Assembly (NCBI RefSeq): GCF_900101685.1
Contig: NZ_FMZZ01000006.1
Coordinates: 124,001 to 188,000, forward strand
Length of the DNA: 64,000 nucleotides
DNA from: Actinokineospora iranica
GTDB lineage: Bacteria; Actinomycetota; Actinomycetes; Mycobacteriales; Pseudonocardiaceae
Direction: 5' to 3'
This document shows positions 11,107-18,278 of this stretch, in pieces. How positions within the stretch are numbered: the stretch's first letter is position 1; every line of letters starts with the position of its first letter. The notes under the pieces were generated by a model. The model did no database searches. It was not told the origin of the DNA and saw nothing but the letters and a program-made list of their open reading frames with translations. Position numbers and translations under genes: made by a program.

Positions 11107-11826
11107 ATGAGGCTTTCTGCGGCGAGTGCGAGCGCCCTGGGTGGGCGTGCGACGAATCAGGACTCCTGCCACGCGGACAAGCGGATGCTGGTGATCGCCG
11201 ATGGGGTCGGCGGGGCGCCCGCGGGGGAAATCGCGTCCGCGCTGGCGGTGCGGACGGTGGTGGCGGCCAGGCGTGGGAGCCCGGCCGAGGCGGTGGCGCG
11301 GGCCAACGCGGCCGTGCGGGCGCACGCGCGCACCGAGCCGCACACGGCGGGGATGGCCACGACCCTGGACGTGGCGGCGCTGGTCAGACGGGGTGCGCGC
11401 TGGTGGATGGTCGGCGCGCACGTGGGCGACAGCGTGGTGCTCGCGCAGGCGGACACGCTGCTTCAGCTCACGGCCGCGCACACGCTGGGGGCCGAGCTGG
11501 TGGCCGCGGGGCATCTCACCGAGGAAGAGGGGGCGCGGCATCCGCAGCGGGCCGCGCTGGTGCGGGCCGTGGGGATGGAGGACCAGGTGCGGCCGGACGT
11601 CTGGGAGCGGCCCGCGATCGTCGGGGAGCGGTACCTGCTGTGCACTGACGGGCTGACCGACGCGCTCGGGGCCGAGCGGCTGGCCGCCCTGCTGGCGTCG
11701 CTGCGGTCAGCCGAGCCCGCGCGGTGTGTCGACGCGCTGGTTCAGGCTGCCTGCGAGGCGGGCGCCAAGGACAATGTGACCGCCGTTGTCGCCGATGTGG
11801 CCGGGGGTGTGGGTTGGCGGAACTGA
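11107..11826 (+). CDS. PP2C-family Ser/Thr protein phosphatase
   Basis: A compact 239-residue metal-dependent phosphatase that would remove phosphate from Ser/Thr proteins. The PPM motifs appear in order: RATNQDS and IADGVGGAPAGE (metal-binding Asp), GMATTLDVAAL, HVGDSVVL, LLCTDGLTD, and KDNVTAVVADV (last metal Asp). The protein is at the short end for the family and has no membrane anchor. It overlaps the next gene by 13 bp, so the pair is an operon. No Ser/Thr kinase is encoded nearby; its kinase partner must be elsewhere. Confidence 0.88.
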   Translation: MRLSAASASALGGRATNQDSCHADKRMLVIADGVGGAPAGEIASALAVRTVVAARRGSPAEAVARANAAVRAHARTEPHTAGMATTLDVAALVRRGARWWMVGAHVGDSVVLAQADTLLQLTAAHTLGAELVAAGHLTEEEGARHPQRAALVRAVGMEDQVRPDVWERPAIVGERYLLCTDGLTDALGAERLAALLASLRSAEPARCVDALVQAACEAGAKDNVTAVVADVAGGVGWRN

Positions 11827-12509
11827 TCGTCGACTATCACGCGCTGCCCGAGCCGCGCGTGATCCCGTCTGACGAGCAGCTCTCCCTGGACCGCGACTTC
11901 CTCAGCGGCGGAACCGACGACCGGATCTCCCGGGCACCCAACGCGCCGTTCCTGCGGCACATGGACGGCCGCTGGTGGCTGATCAACGGGCGCGACAAGC
12001 AGACCAGGGTCGCGGTCTACGTCGCCGCCGAGAGCAGGCGCTTCACTGTCGGCGAGCGGTGCGCGTTCCCACTGCCCGACGGTGAGTCGGAGGTGCACGT
12101 CTGGGACGCGCGGGTGCGACTGGTCGTGCGCGAGTCGGCGGAGTGGCCCGGGCCGGAGGTCTACACCGGCCCGGAGACCTCGATCGGGCTGAACGGCGCG
12201 GCCGTGCGGGTCCAGCTTCTGCTGAGCCGCAAGCCCCGCCACCGGGCGGTGCTGGCCGCGTATTACCGCGAGTACTTCACCCCCGGCATCGACTCCCCCA
12301 AGCCGCTGGACCGGATGCAGACCCGCCTGTGCATGGGCCTGGCCTCCTTCACCGCCCTGGAACGCGCCCTGAACGAGGTGGTCACCGAAATCTGGGGCGA
12401 GCCACAGGGCCACCGCCACGAACTCCCCGACTACCTCATCCGCGAACGCCTACTGGTAGCCGACGACCAGCGGCTGGTGCCGCACCGGCACTGCCGTCAC
12501 CGCAGCTAG
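11814..12509 (+). CDS. Unknown protein with FHA-like N-terminus, PP2C partner
   Basis: I do not recognise this protein firmly. It is 231 residues from a TTG start that overlaps the phosphatase gene by 13 bp. Residues about 35-110 (ISRAPNAPFLRHMDGRWWLI, then NGRDKQTRVAVYV) read like the beta-strands of an FHA (phosphothreonine-reader) domain, though the classical GR and SxxH residues are incomplete. The C-terminal 90 residues are mostly helical and may form a small DNA-binding or dimer domain. Coupling to a PP2C phosphatase supports a role in phospho-signalling. Function is otherwise open. Confidence 0.6.
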   Translation: MAELIVDYHALPEPRVIPSDEQLSLDRDFLSGGTDDRISRAPNAPFLRHMDGRWWLINGRDKQTRVAVYVAAESRRFTVGERCAFPLPDGESEVHVWDARVRLVVRESAEWPGPEVYTGPETSIGLNGAAVRVQLLLSRKPRHRAVLAAYYREYFTPGIDSPKPLDRMQTRLCMGLASFTALERALNEVVTEIWGEPQGHRHELPDYLIRERLLVADDQRLVPHRHCRHRS

Positions 12510-13441
12510 GACGCCAGTTCGACCGGGTGGCCGGAGGCGCGCTCGACCATGTCCATGATGCGGGCGGTCACCTCGGGGACCCGCTCGTACGGGAGCATGT
12601 GGCCCGCCGAGCGGTAGATGACGAACTCGGCGTCGGGCAGCGCCTTGGCGATTTCCTCGGCGTGGTCGAGAGGGGTCAGGCGGTCGCGGTCGCCTACCAG
12701 GACCTGGGTGGGGATCTGGCTGTAGGCCGCGAGAGCGGCAGACCGCGAGTGCTTACCGACGATGTCCCGGCGGAGGCTGCCCGCGCTCGACCGGTGTGAA
12801 CGGGCGAGTTGGTCGGCCGCCGAGCGGACGTCGATCATGCGGAAGCGGGTGCCGAACAGCAGCCACCGCAGGAAAGCGAGCTGGCCGAGCGTCTTGAGCC
12901 GTGACGGCGGCTCGACCGGGCGCGGCGGGCGGGGGGCCGTGTGGGTGGCGGCGGGCTTCTTCTTGCCGCGCTTCTGGGCCTGGAGGGCCAGCTTGACCAG
13001 CGGCTTGGGCAGGCCGAAGGTCACCTCGCCCATCCGGCCCGCCGAGGTCGAGGTGAACACCGCCGCGCCCACCCGCTCGGCCACCAGGCGCGGGTGGCGC
13101 TCGGCGAGGGCCATCATCGCCATGCCGCCCATCGAGTGGCCGACCAGGACGAGCGCGCCGGTCGGGACGCGGGCGGTGATCAGCTCGGCGAGGTCGTCGC
13201 CGAGCCTGCCCAGGGTGGCGCTGCCCTTCGGGGCGGCGCCGGAGCCGCCGTGGCCGCGGTGGTCGAACCGGATCACCCGGACCCGGTCGCCGATGGCCGC
13301 GGCCACCTCGTCCCAGATGCGCAGGTCGCTGGTCCAGCCGTGCGTCATGAGGACGGTGACCGGCGCGTCGGCCGCGCCGGTCACCACCACGTTGAGCGCC
13401 ACGCCGTCGGAGGTGCGGAAGTAGTCGGCCACAGCCACCAA
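12506..13441 (-). CDS. Alpha/beta-fold hydrolase (paralogue B)
   Basis: A 311-residue hydrolase with HGWTSDLRIW, nucleophile elbow GHSMGG, acid VGDRDRLTPL and base SAGHMLPYE. A Lys/Pro-rich insert (KRGKKKPAATHTAPRPPRPV) sits in the lid region. It is closely related to the next gene upstream in its operon (shared VPTG, GHSxGGM and ALAERHPRL(V/I)AERV blocks), indicating a local duplication. The start is a TTG, with GTG alternatives 3 and 9 bases inside. It follows the paralogue by 4 bp and its end overlaps the convergent FHA-like gene by 4 bp. Confidence 0.85.
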   Translation of the reverse strand: MVAVADYFRTSDGVALNVVVTGAADAPVTVLMTHGWTSDLRIWDEVAAAIGDRVRVIRFDHRGHGGSGAAPKGSATLGRLGDDLAELITARVPTGALVLVGHSMGGMAMMALAERHPRLVAERVGAAVFTSTSAGRMGEVTFGLPKPLVKLALQAQKRGKKKPAATHTAPRPPRPVEPPSRLKTLGQLAFLRWLLFGTRFRMIDVRSAADQLARSHRSSAGSLRRDIVGKHSRSAALAAYSQIPTQVLVGDRDRLTPLDHAEEIAKALPDAEFVIYRSAGHMLPYERVPEVTARIMDMVERASGHPVELAS

Positions 13442-13445
13442 ACTA

Positions 13446-14342
13446 CTACGCAGTAGCTAGCTGGCGAACCGCCGCTTGGGCGGCCAACCGGGCGATGTGG
13501 GCCAAGACTTCCGGTGCGCGCTCGTAGTTGAGCATGTGTCCGGCGCCCGGGTAGACCAAGAGCAACGCGTCAGGCAGTGCTGCCGCGATGGTCTTGGCGT
13601 CGCTTACCGAGCACAGGCGGTCCCGCTCCCCTGCCATGACCACGGCAGGCACATTCCGGTAGGCCGACAGCGCGTGAACCCGCTCATGCTCGTTAAGCGA
13701 ATTGCGGAAAGCGACCATGTTGGCCGGGTTGCACCGTCCTACCTGCGCGGCGGTAGCGGCGATGTGCGCGCCTACCGGCGATCGGCCGAACACCAGCCAC
13801 CGCACACCCGGCCGCGCCAGGGCGCTGTAGCGGCCCAGCAGGGTCGGCCGCCGGAACTTCGCGATCCGCTTGTTGATCAGCGCCTCGCAGTACAGCACCG
13901 GCGCGGCCGCCCAGCGCGGCAGCCCGAGCGTCAGTCTGGACAGCCCGCCCGAGGTCGTGGCCACGAACGCCACGCCGCTGACCCGCTCGGCGATCAGCCG
14001 GGGATGCCGCTCGGCCAAGGCCATCAGCGTCATCCCGCCCAACGAGTGCCCGGCGAGCACGATCGGCCCGGTCGGCACCCGCGCGGCGATCACCTCGGCG
14101 AGGTCGTCGGCGAGGCGGTCTATCGTCCCGGTGCCCTCCGGGGCCGGGCCGGACGCGCCGTGCCCGCGCCAGTCCAGCCGCAGCACCCGCACTCCGGTCA
14201 ACTGATCGACCAACTGGTCGGCTATGTCGTCCCACGAGGTGTGGTCCATCGTCCAGCCGTGCACAAGCACGACGGTGACCGGCCCTGATCCCTGCTCCAC
14301 GACGTGCAGCGGCACGCCGTCGGAGGTGACGAAGCCGCTCAC
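13446..14342 (-). CDS. Alpha/beta-fold hydrolase (paralogue A)
   Basis: A 298-residue hydrolase with HGWTMDHTSW, nucleophile elbow GHSLGG, acid MAGERDRLCSV and base GAGHMLNYE. The GTG at 14342 is preferred because it forms a GTGA overlap with the end of the diiron oxygenase gene; another GTG at 14369 would add nine residues. It is the middle gene of a three-gene leftward operon with the oxygenase and a second paralogous hydrolase, so it may process the oxygenase product or substrate. The substrate is unknown. Confidence 0.85.
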   Translation of the reverse strand: MSGFVTSDGVPLHVVEQGSGPVTVVLVHGWTMDHTSWDDIADQLVDQLTGVRVLRLDWRGHGASGPAPEGTGTIDRLADDLAEVIAARVPTGPIVLAGHSLGGMTLMALAERHPRLIAERVSGVAFVATTSGGLSRLTLGLPRWAAAPVLYCEALINKRIAKFRRPTLLGRYSALARPGVRWLVFGRSPVGAHIAATAAQVGRCNPANMVAFRNSLNEHERVHALSAYRNVPAVVMAGERDRLCSVSDAKTIAAALPDALLLVYPGAGHMLNYERAPEVLAHIARLAAQAAVRQLATA

Positions 14343-15250
14343 TTCGGCAGCAGCATCGAGCGGCGCCACAGAACCATGCTGGGGCCGCCGACGAGGTCGG
14401 CTTCACCGAGGAACTTCATGATCCGCTCGCCCCAGTAGCGCATGGTCTCCTGGAAGTGCGGGTTCGCCTTGGCGGCCTTCCACGCCTGGCGCCGGTTCAG
14501 GCCGACGGCCTGGTAGACCTTGGGGTTGATCAGGCTCAGCGCCACGAAGTAGGACACGACCGCGGTCAGGATGCGGTGGTACTGCTTCTCCACCCAGCTC
14601 GCCTTGGCCATGCCCTGCACGACCTCTTGGCGCGCGAAGGTGACGTGCCGGGCCTCTTCGAGGACGTGGATGCGGTTGACCATGCGGATCAGCGGCTGCA
14701 ACGCGGGGTCGGTCATGTTCTCCCGCTGCATCCGGTCGAGCACCTCTTCCGCGACCAGGATCGCCGCGTACGCCGAGGGGCCCTTGCCGATCACCGGCAG
14801 GACTACCGCCAGCTTCTTGATCCACGAACGCGGCCCGTAAGCGGGCACGCCGAAGCGCTTGCACGCCTTGCCGAACATGGTCGAGTGGCGGCACTCGTCG
14901 GCGATCTCGGCCAGCATGTAGTGCACGTGGTCGGTGGTGGGGTCGTGCTTGTAGACCTGCTTGAGCAGCATCTGCATCAGCAGGACCTCGAAGAAGATGC
15001 CGGTGCTGGCGATGCTGGCGATCTCGTGCTTGCCCAGCTCGACGCGCTGCTCGGGGGTCATCTCGTCCCAGAGCTTGGTGCCGTAGAGCGAGATGCGGTG
15101 CTCGGGGTGGTAGTGCAGGCCGTCGGTGACCGGGGCGTCCCAGTCGATGTCGATGTCCGGGTCGTAGAACTTGTCCGCGGACGACTTGAGCAAACGACCC
15201 GCGGTCTTCTCCCGATCGGCTACCTTGGCTACCTGCGTCGCGCGGCTCAT
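14339..15250 (-). CDS. AurF-like diiron oxygenase
   Basis: A 303-residue helical protein of the AurF/PF11583 type. The non-haem diiron ligands can be placed in KHEIASIA, AEIADECRHS, ILVAEEVLD and the strong HVLEEARHVTFA motif. AurF itself N-oxygenates arylamines; most actinomycete homologues are uncharacterised, so only an O2-activating oxygenase is claimed. It heads an operon with two hydrolases and is divergent from a TetR gene, with repeated sequence in the shared promoter. Confidence 0.85.
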   Translation of the reverse strand: MSRATQVAKVADREKTAGRLLKSSADKFYDPDIDIDWDAPVTDGLHYHPEHRISLYGTKLWDEMTPEQRVELGKHEIASIASTGIFFEVLLMQMLLKQVYKHDPTTDHVHYMLAEIADECRHSTMFGKACKRFGVPAYGPRSWIKKLAVVLPVIGKGPSAYAAILVAEEVLDRMQRENMTDPALQPLIRMVNRIHVLEEARHVTFARQEVVQGMAKASWVEKQYHRILTAVVSYFVALSLINPKVYQAVGLNRRQAWKAAKANPHFQETMRYWGERIMKFLGEADLVGGPSMVLWRRSMLLPK

Positions 15251-15286
15251 CGACGAGTCACTCCTTCGGGGGTCAGACTGTCACAC

Positions 15287-15315
15287 GTAACTTCCGGTAA
15301 CAGTTACTTCTGGTA
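15287..15315. promoter_or_regulatory. Putative TetR operator in the divergent promoter
   Basis: Two near-identical 13-mers, GTAACTTCCGGTA (15287-15299) and GTTACTTCTGGTA (15303-15315), are spaced 16 bp apart. Between them lies the small palindrome GTAACAGTTAC. They fill the space between the diiron oxygenase and TetR starts and touch the TetR start codon, a position suited to autoregulation. This is inferred from position and symmetry. Confidence 0.6.
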
Positions 15316-15317
15316 GC

Positions 15318-16067
15318 ATGAATCGCATGGCGGATCGTGTCAAGAGACACAGCACAGGCGATTCCGGCGACGCCCGTCGAGACCGGTGGAAGTCCCACCG
15401 CGCGGCGCGGCGCGAGGAGTTCGTGGAGGCGGCGCTGCGCGCCCTCGCCAAACACGGTCCCGACCTGGGCATGGAGCACGTCGCCGCGGAGGCGGGCGTC
15501 ACCAAGCCGGTCCTCTACCGGCACTTCACCGACAAGGCCGACCTGTTCGTCGCCCTCGGCCACCGCGGCACGGAGATCCTGTTCGAGCGCCTGATCCCCG
15601 CCATGAGCCGCGAAGAGGCTCCGCTGCCGCGCATCCGCAAGAGCCTCGACGCGTTCTTCTCGATCATCCAGGAGTACCCGAACCTCTACCGCCTCCTGGT
15701 GCGCAGCAAGTTCGCCGACCGCCGCATCGACGCCGACATCGTGGCCGAGGACAAGCAGGTCATCGCCAACGCCCTGTCTTCGCTCCTGGGCGACTACCTG
15801 CGCGCCTACAAGATCGATTCCGGCGGCGCGGAAGTCTGGGGCCACGGCATCGTCGGCATGGTCCAGAACGTCGGCGAGTGGTGGCTGGAACGCCCCACCA
15901 TGAGCCGGGACGCGGTCGTGGAATACCTGACCATGACCATCTGGGCCGCCATCGACGGCGTCCTGCGCGGCTACGGCGTCACCATCGACCCCAACAAGCC
16001 CCTTGAGATCGACAAAATCGTCACCCTGAACCAGAAACCCACCGCAGGCGACGCGGCCGCGGGCTAG
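15318..16067 (+). CDS. TetR/AcrR family regulator
   Basis: A 249-residue regulator. The helix-turn-helix is at about residues 35-80 (GMEHVAAEAGVTKPVLYRHF), followed by a ligand domain. The ATG at 15318 directly abuts the direct repeats and has no ribosome site, so a leaderless transcript is possible; an ATG at 15327 is the alternative. It is divergent from the oxygenase-hydrolase operon, which it probably controls, and precedes a DUF4873 gene by 11 bp. Confidence 0.9.
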   Translation: MNRMADRVKRHSTGDSGDARRDRWKSHRAARREEFVEAALRALAKHGPDLGMEHVAAEAGVTKPVLYRHFTDKADLFVALGHRGTEILFERLIPAMSREEAPLPRIRKSLDAFFSIIQEYPNLYRLLVRSKFADRRIDADIVAEDKQVIANALSSLLGDYLRAYKIDSGGAEVWGHGIVGMVQNVGEWWLERPTMSRDAVVEYLTMTIWAAIDGVLRGYGVTIDPNKPLEIDKIVTLNQKPTAGDAAAG

Positions 16068-16078
16068 GAGCGACAACG

Positions 16079-16399
16079 ATGTCCGAGACCCACGAGGAAG
16101 ACGGCTACCAGGGCCCAGCCACCCTGCTGGTAGGCGAGCACGAGTTCGCGGTCACCGTCGAACTACGCGGCCACTTCCAGCCGATCGACGGCTACTACCG
16201 CTGGTACGGCCGCATCGCCGCCGACCCGGCCCTGTCGGAACTGCTGGGCGGCCGCAAAACCCAAGCCACCCTCCGCACCCCCGGCGCAGAGGCAACCGGC
16301 GAACTGTCGGACCCCGACCCGTGGGACCGCTACCGCATCATGGGCACCAGCACGCCCCCCTTCGTCATCCAGACCACCCTGGACTCGGCGGATCTCTGA
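16079..16399 (+). CDS. DUF4873 domain protein
   Basis: A 106-residue protein made up almost entirely of the DUF4873 domain, recognisable from GYQGPATLLV, VELRGHFQPIDGYYRWYGRI and the final TPPF. This domain also occurs at the end of FAD-dependent monooxygenases in actinomycetes. Here it stands alone, 11 bp downstream of the TetR gene, facing the diiron oxygenase operon. A helper role in the same oxidative pathway is possible but unproven. Confidence 0.8.
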   Translation: MSETHEEDGYQGPATLLVGEHEFAVTVELRGHFQPIDGYYRWYGRIAADPALSELLGGRKTQATLRTPGAEATGELSDPDPWDRYRIMGTSTPPFVIQTTLDSADL

Positions 16400-16485
16400 C
16401 CCAAGAGACGTCCCCGCACCCCCTGCCCGGACGCACCCAAACCTGTCGATGCCCGCTGGACTTCCGAGCCCCCGGTGATCGCGAG

Positions 16486-16494
16486 TTATCCACA
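16486..16494 (+). promoter_or_regulatory. Perfect DnaA box
   Basis: TTATCCACA, the consensus DnaA-binding nonamer, in the gap after the DUF4873 gene. It is single here; a second perfect box lies at 38374. A titration or regulatory site, or chance, is possible. This is not an origin. Confidence 0.4.
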
Positions 16495-16603
16495 GGCCCG
16501 CCGCACCCCCTTCCCCGCGCTGACCTGCGGCGATAGACTGGAGCGGGGTCAGCCCCCAGGGTGGGCGGGGCTTTGTTGTGCGGCTGTGGGGCGGCGAAAT
16601 AAA

Positions 16604-16800
16604 GCTCTTTCGCACCTGCTCTCCTGCCAACCGGCACCCACGCTCGCCAGGTGCTCGATGGGGTGCAGTGGTTTCTTCGGGGGAGAAGGAAGATCGCTAA
16701 GCTGGCCGCGCGTGTGATGCCGCGGGCTTCCCACCCTCTTTCACACGGGCGATCTTCCTTCGTAGGGGCCCTGAAGAAACCACTCCACCCCATTCGAGCA
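16604..16800 (-). repeat. Palindromic intergenic repeat, copy A with tail
   Basis: The core at 16652-16800 is a ~149-bp imperfect palindrome. Its ends are TGCTCGATGGGGTGCAGTGG and the complement of CCACTCCACCCCATTCGAGC. Inner arms GAAGGAAGATCGC (16685-16697) and GCGATCTTCCTTC (16749-16761), and GTGTGA/TCACAC, pair as well. The tail at about 16604-16651, read on the minus strand, is CACCTGGCGAGCGTGGGTGC followed by CGGTTGGCAGGAG. The same core and tail recur at 22280. It lies between convergent DUF4873 and DUF3107 genes, consistent with a 3'-end structure. Confidence 0.8.
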
Positions 16801-16883
16801 GGCCCCCGGCAGCCAGCCAGGCGCAGCCAAGCAAGCAAAAGGGCCACCGCCGAAACCGACGATGGCCCCACCGCATCCAGCGA

Positions 16884-17108
16884 TCAGGGAGCGAACCCCA
16901 CCTTGCGGGCGTCCGCCCCACCAATCTCCACATAGGCGACCCGCGCCGACGGAACCACAAAGCGCCGACCCTTGTCATCGACCAAGGTGAGCTGCCCCTG
17001 CTGGCTCTTCAGTGCGTCGGCGACCAGAGCCTCGACCTCGTCAGGAGTCAGGGCGCTGTTCAGCACAAGCTCCCGCGCGGTGTCCGCGACACCGATCTTG
17101 ACCTCCAC
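16884..17108 (-). CDS. DUF3107 small protein (Rv3208A-like)
   Basis: A 74-residue cytoplasmic protein conserved across actinobacteria (MEVKIGVADTARELVLNSAL start; RRFVVPSARVAYVEIG end). Its biochemical role is unknown. It restores the Rv3208-Rv3212 gene order after the accessory segment and lies 106 bp beyond the ferritin-like gene in the leftward direction, so the two need not share a promoter. Confidence 0.9.
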   Translation of the reverse strand: MEVKIGVADTARELVLNSALTPDEVEALVADALKSQQGQLTLVDDKGRRFVVPSARVAYVEIGGADARKVGFAP

Positions 17109-17214
17109 GCCGAACCTCCGGGCATCGAACGACAGTTGTCTCTTACCGACGAAGGCTAGTCCAGTGAGCGCGCACCAACCCGTCAGGGGCGCGCGCGTTC
17201 ACCAGACGCGTAAT

Positions 17215-17886
17215 TCAGCCCAGCCCGAGGGCGGCCATGCGCTTGCCGTGCTGCTGTTGGAGCCGTCGGAACAGCGCCGCGATGCCCGCGAGGTCGCCGG
17301 TCCCGGCGACGATGAGCTCGGCGAGGCCGTCGCGTTCGGCCACGACGTACTGCGCCTGGGTCAGGGCCTCGCCGAGCAGCCGCCTGCCCCAGAGGGCGAG
17401 CCGGTCGCGGACGGTGCGGTCGCGTTCGATGGCGGCGGTGACCTCGCGCTCGGCGAAGGCGGAGTGGCCGGTGTCGGCGAGGACGTCCAAGACGAGCCGC
17501 TTGGTGTTCTCGTCGAGCCAGGAGCCGATCTCGCGGTAGAAGTCCGCGGCGAGCCCGTCGCCCACGTAGGCCTTGACCAGGGATTCCAGCCAGGACCGGG
17601 GCGCGGTCGACGCGTGCCAGGTGTCGATGTGGCCGATGAACGGCCGGATGGCGTCCTCGATGTCGACGCCGTGCTCGGCCAGGTACTTCTCGATCTTGGC
17701 GTAGTGGCCCATCTCCGCGGCGGCCATCTCCGAGAGCGCGGCGCGCCCGGACAGCGTGGGCGCCGAGCGGGCGTCCTCCGACATCCGGTCGAACGCCGAC
17801 AGCTCCCCATAGGCCAGCACGCCCAGCAGGTCCACCACTCCGGCCGTCAGCATGCCCTCCGACACCCCTGCCTCCGCGTTTTCCAT
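17215..17886 (-). CDS. Ferritin-like fold protein (MiaE-like, Rv3210c-like)
   Basis: A 223-residue all-helical protein of the actinobacterial MiaE-like ferritin family. Candidate metal residues are in [20 protein letters not shown] and DTGHSAFAE. It is annotated by family as tRNA hydroxylase-like, but that activity has not been shown for this branch. The ATG at 17886 gives the conserved start ([11 protein letters not shown]). It is divergent from the DEAD-box helicase, as in M. tuberculosis. Confidence 0.82.
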   Translation of the reverse strand: MENAEAGVSEGMLTAGVVDLLGVLAYGELSAFDRMSEDARSAPTLSGRAALSEMAAAEMGHYAKIEKYLAEHGVDIEDAIRPFIGHIDTWHASTAPRSWLESLVKAYVGDGLAADFYREIGSWLDENTKRLVLDVLADTGHSAFAEREVTAAIERDRTVRDRLALWGRRLLGEALTQAQYVVAERDGLAELIVAGTGDLAGIAALFRRLQQQHGKRMAALGLG

Positions 17887-18278
17887 GGTTGGCAGCGTAT
17901 CGGCGGGTGTCGCGGGTAGACTCGACAGGACGCCCGGCATCTATGCCGTTGGGTAGCGCGCGGCCGTTGACGTCAATCGACACGGATTGGCACAGCTCAG
18001 CGCGCCGCACCGCCCCCGAGAACGGCGGCGCCGGGCTCGCGGAAGACCTCGGGAAACTCGTGGCGAAGCACGCCGCGGACCGAGTCGATGAGGGTGCGCG
18101 CATACCTCGCAGGCCCTCCCGCGCCACGCCCGGACCTTGGCACTCCGGGCGCGTCCGGCGCGGTCGAGCGGCCCGTCCAGGGCAGTGCGCGCTGGCACGA
18201 GAGAGGCTGATCACCCTGACGCAGGACATCACCGCAGGCGAGGGCATTAACGCCCCGCAGGCAGACGAACTGGACCCC
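17887..18278. other. Divergent promoter and helicase 5' region
   Basis: This is the 390-bp space between the ferritin-like start and the chosen helicase start. The helicase frame is open throughout, so the true start is uncertain. A CTG at 18216 preceded by GAGAGG would give the natural-looking N-terminus TQDITAGEG; GTG at 18060 and 18279 are standard alternatives. The segment 17997-18100 also reads plausibly on the minus strand but has no start codon. Confidence 0.4.

Noticed and set aside
12941-13456. Rightward frame opposite the alpha/beta hydrolase
   Set aside because: Antisense shadow; the leftward frame has a complete Ser-Asp-His triad and close paralogue.
17997-18100. Plausible leftward peptide ending RGVLRHEFPEVFREPGAA
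   Set aside because: No start codon in frame nearby and it lies in the helicase 5' region; kept only as a remark.
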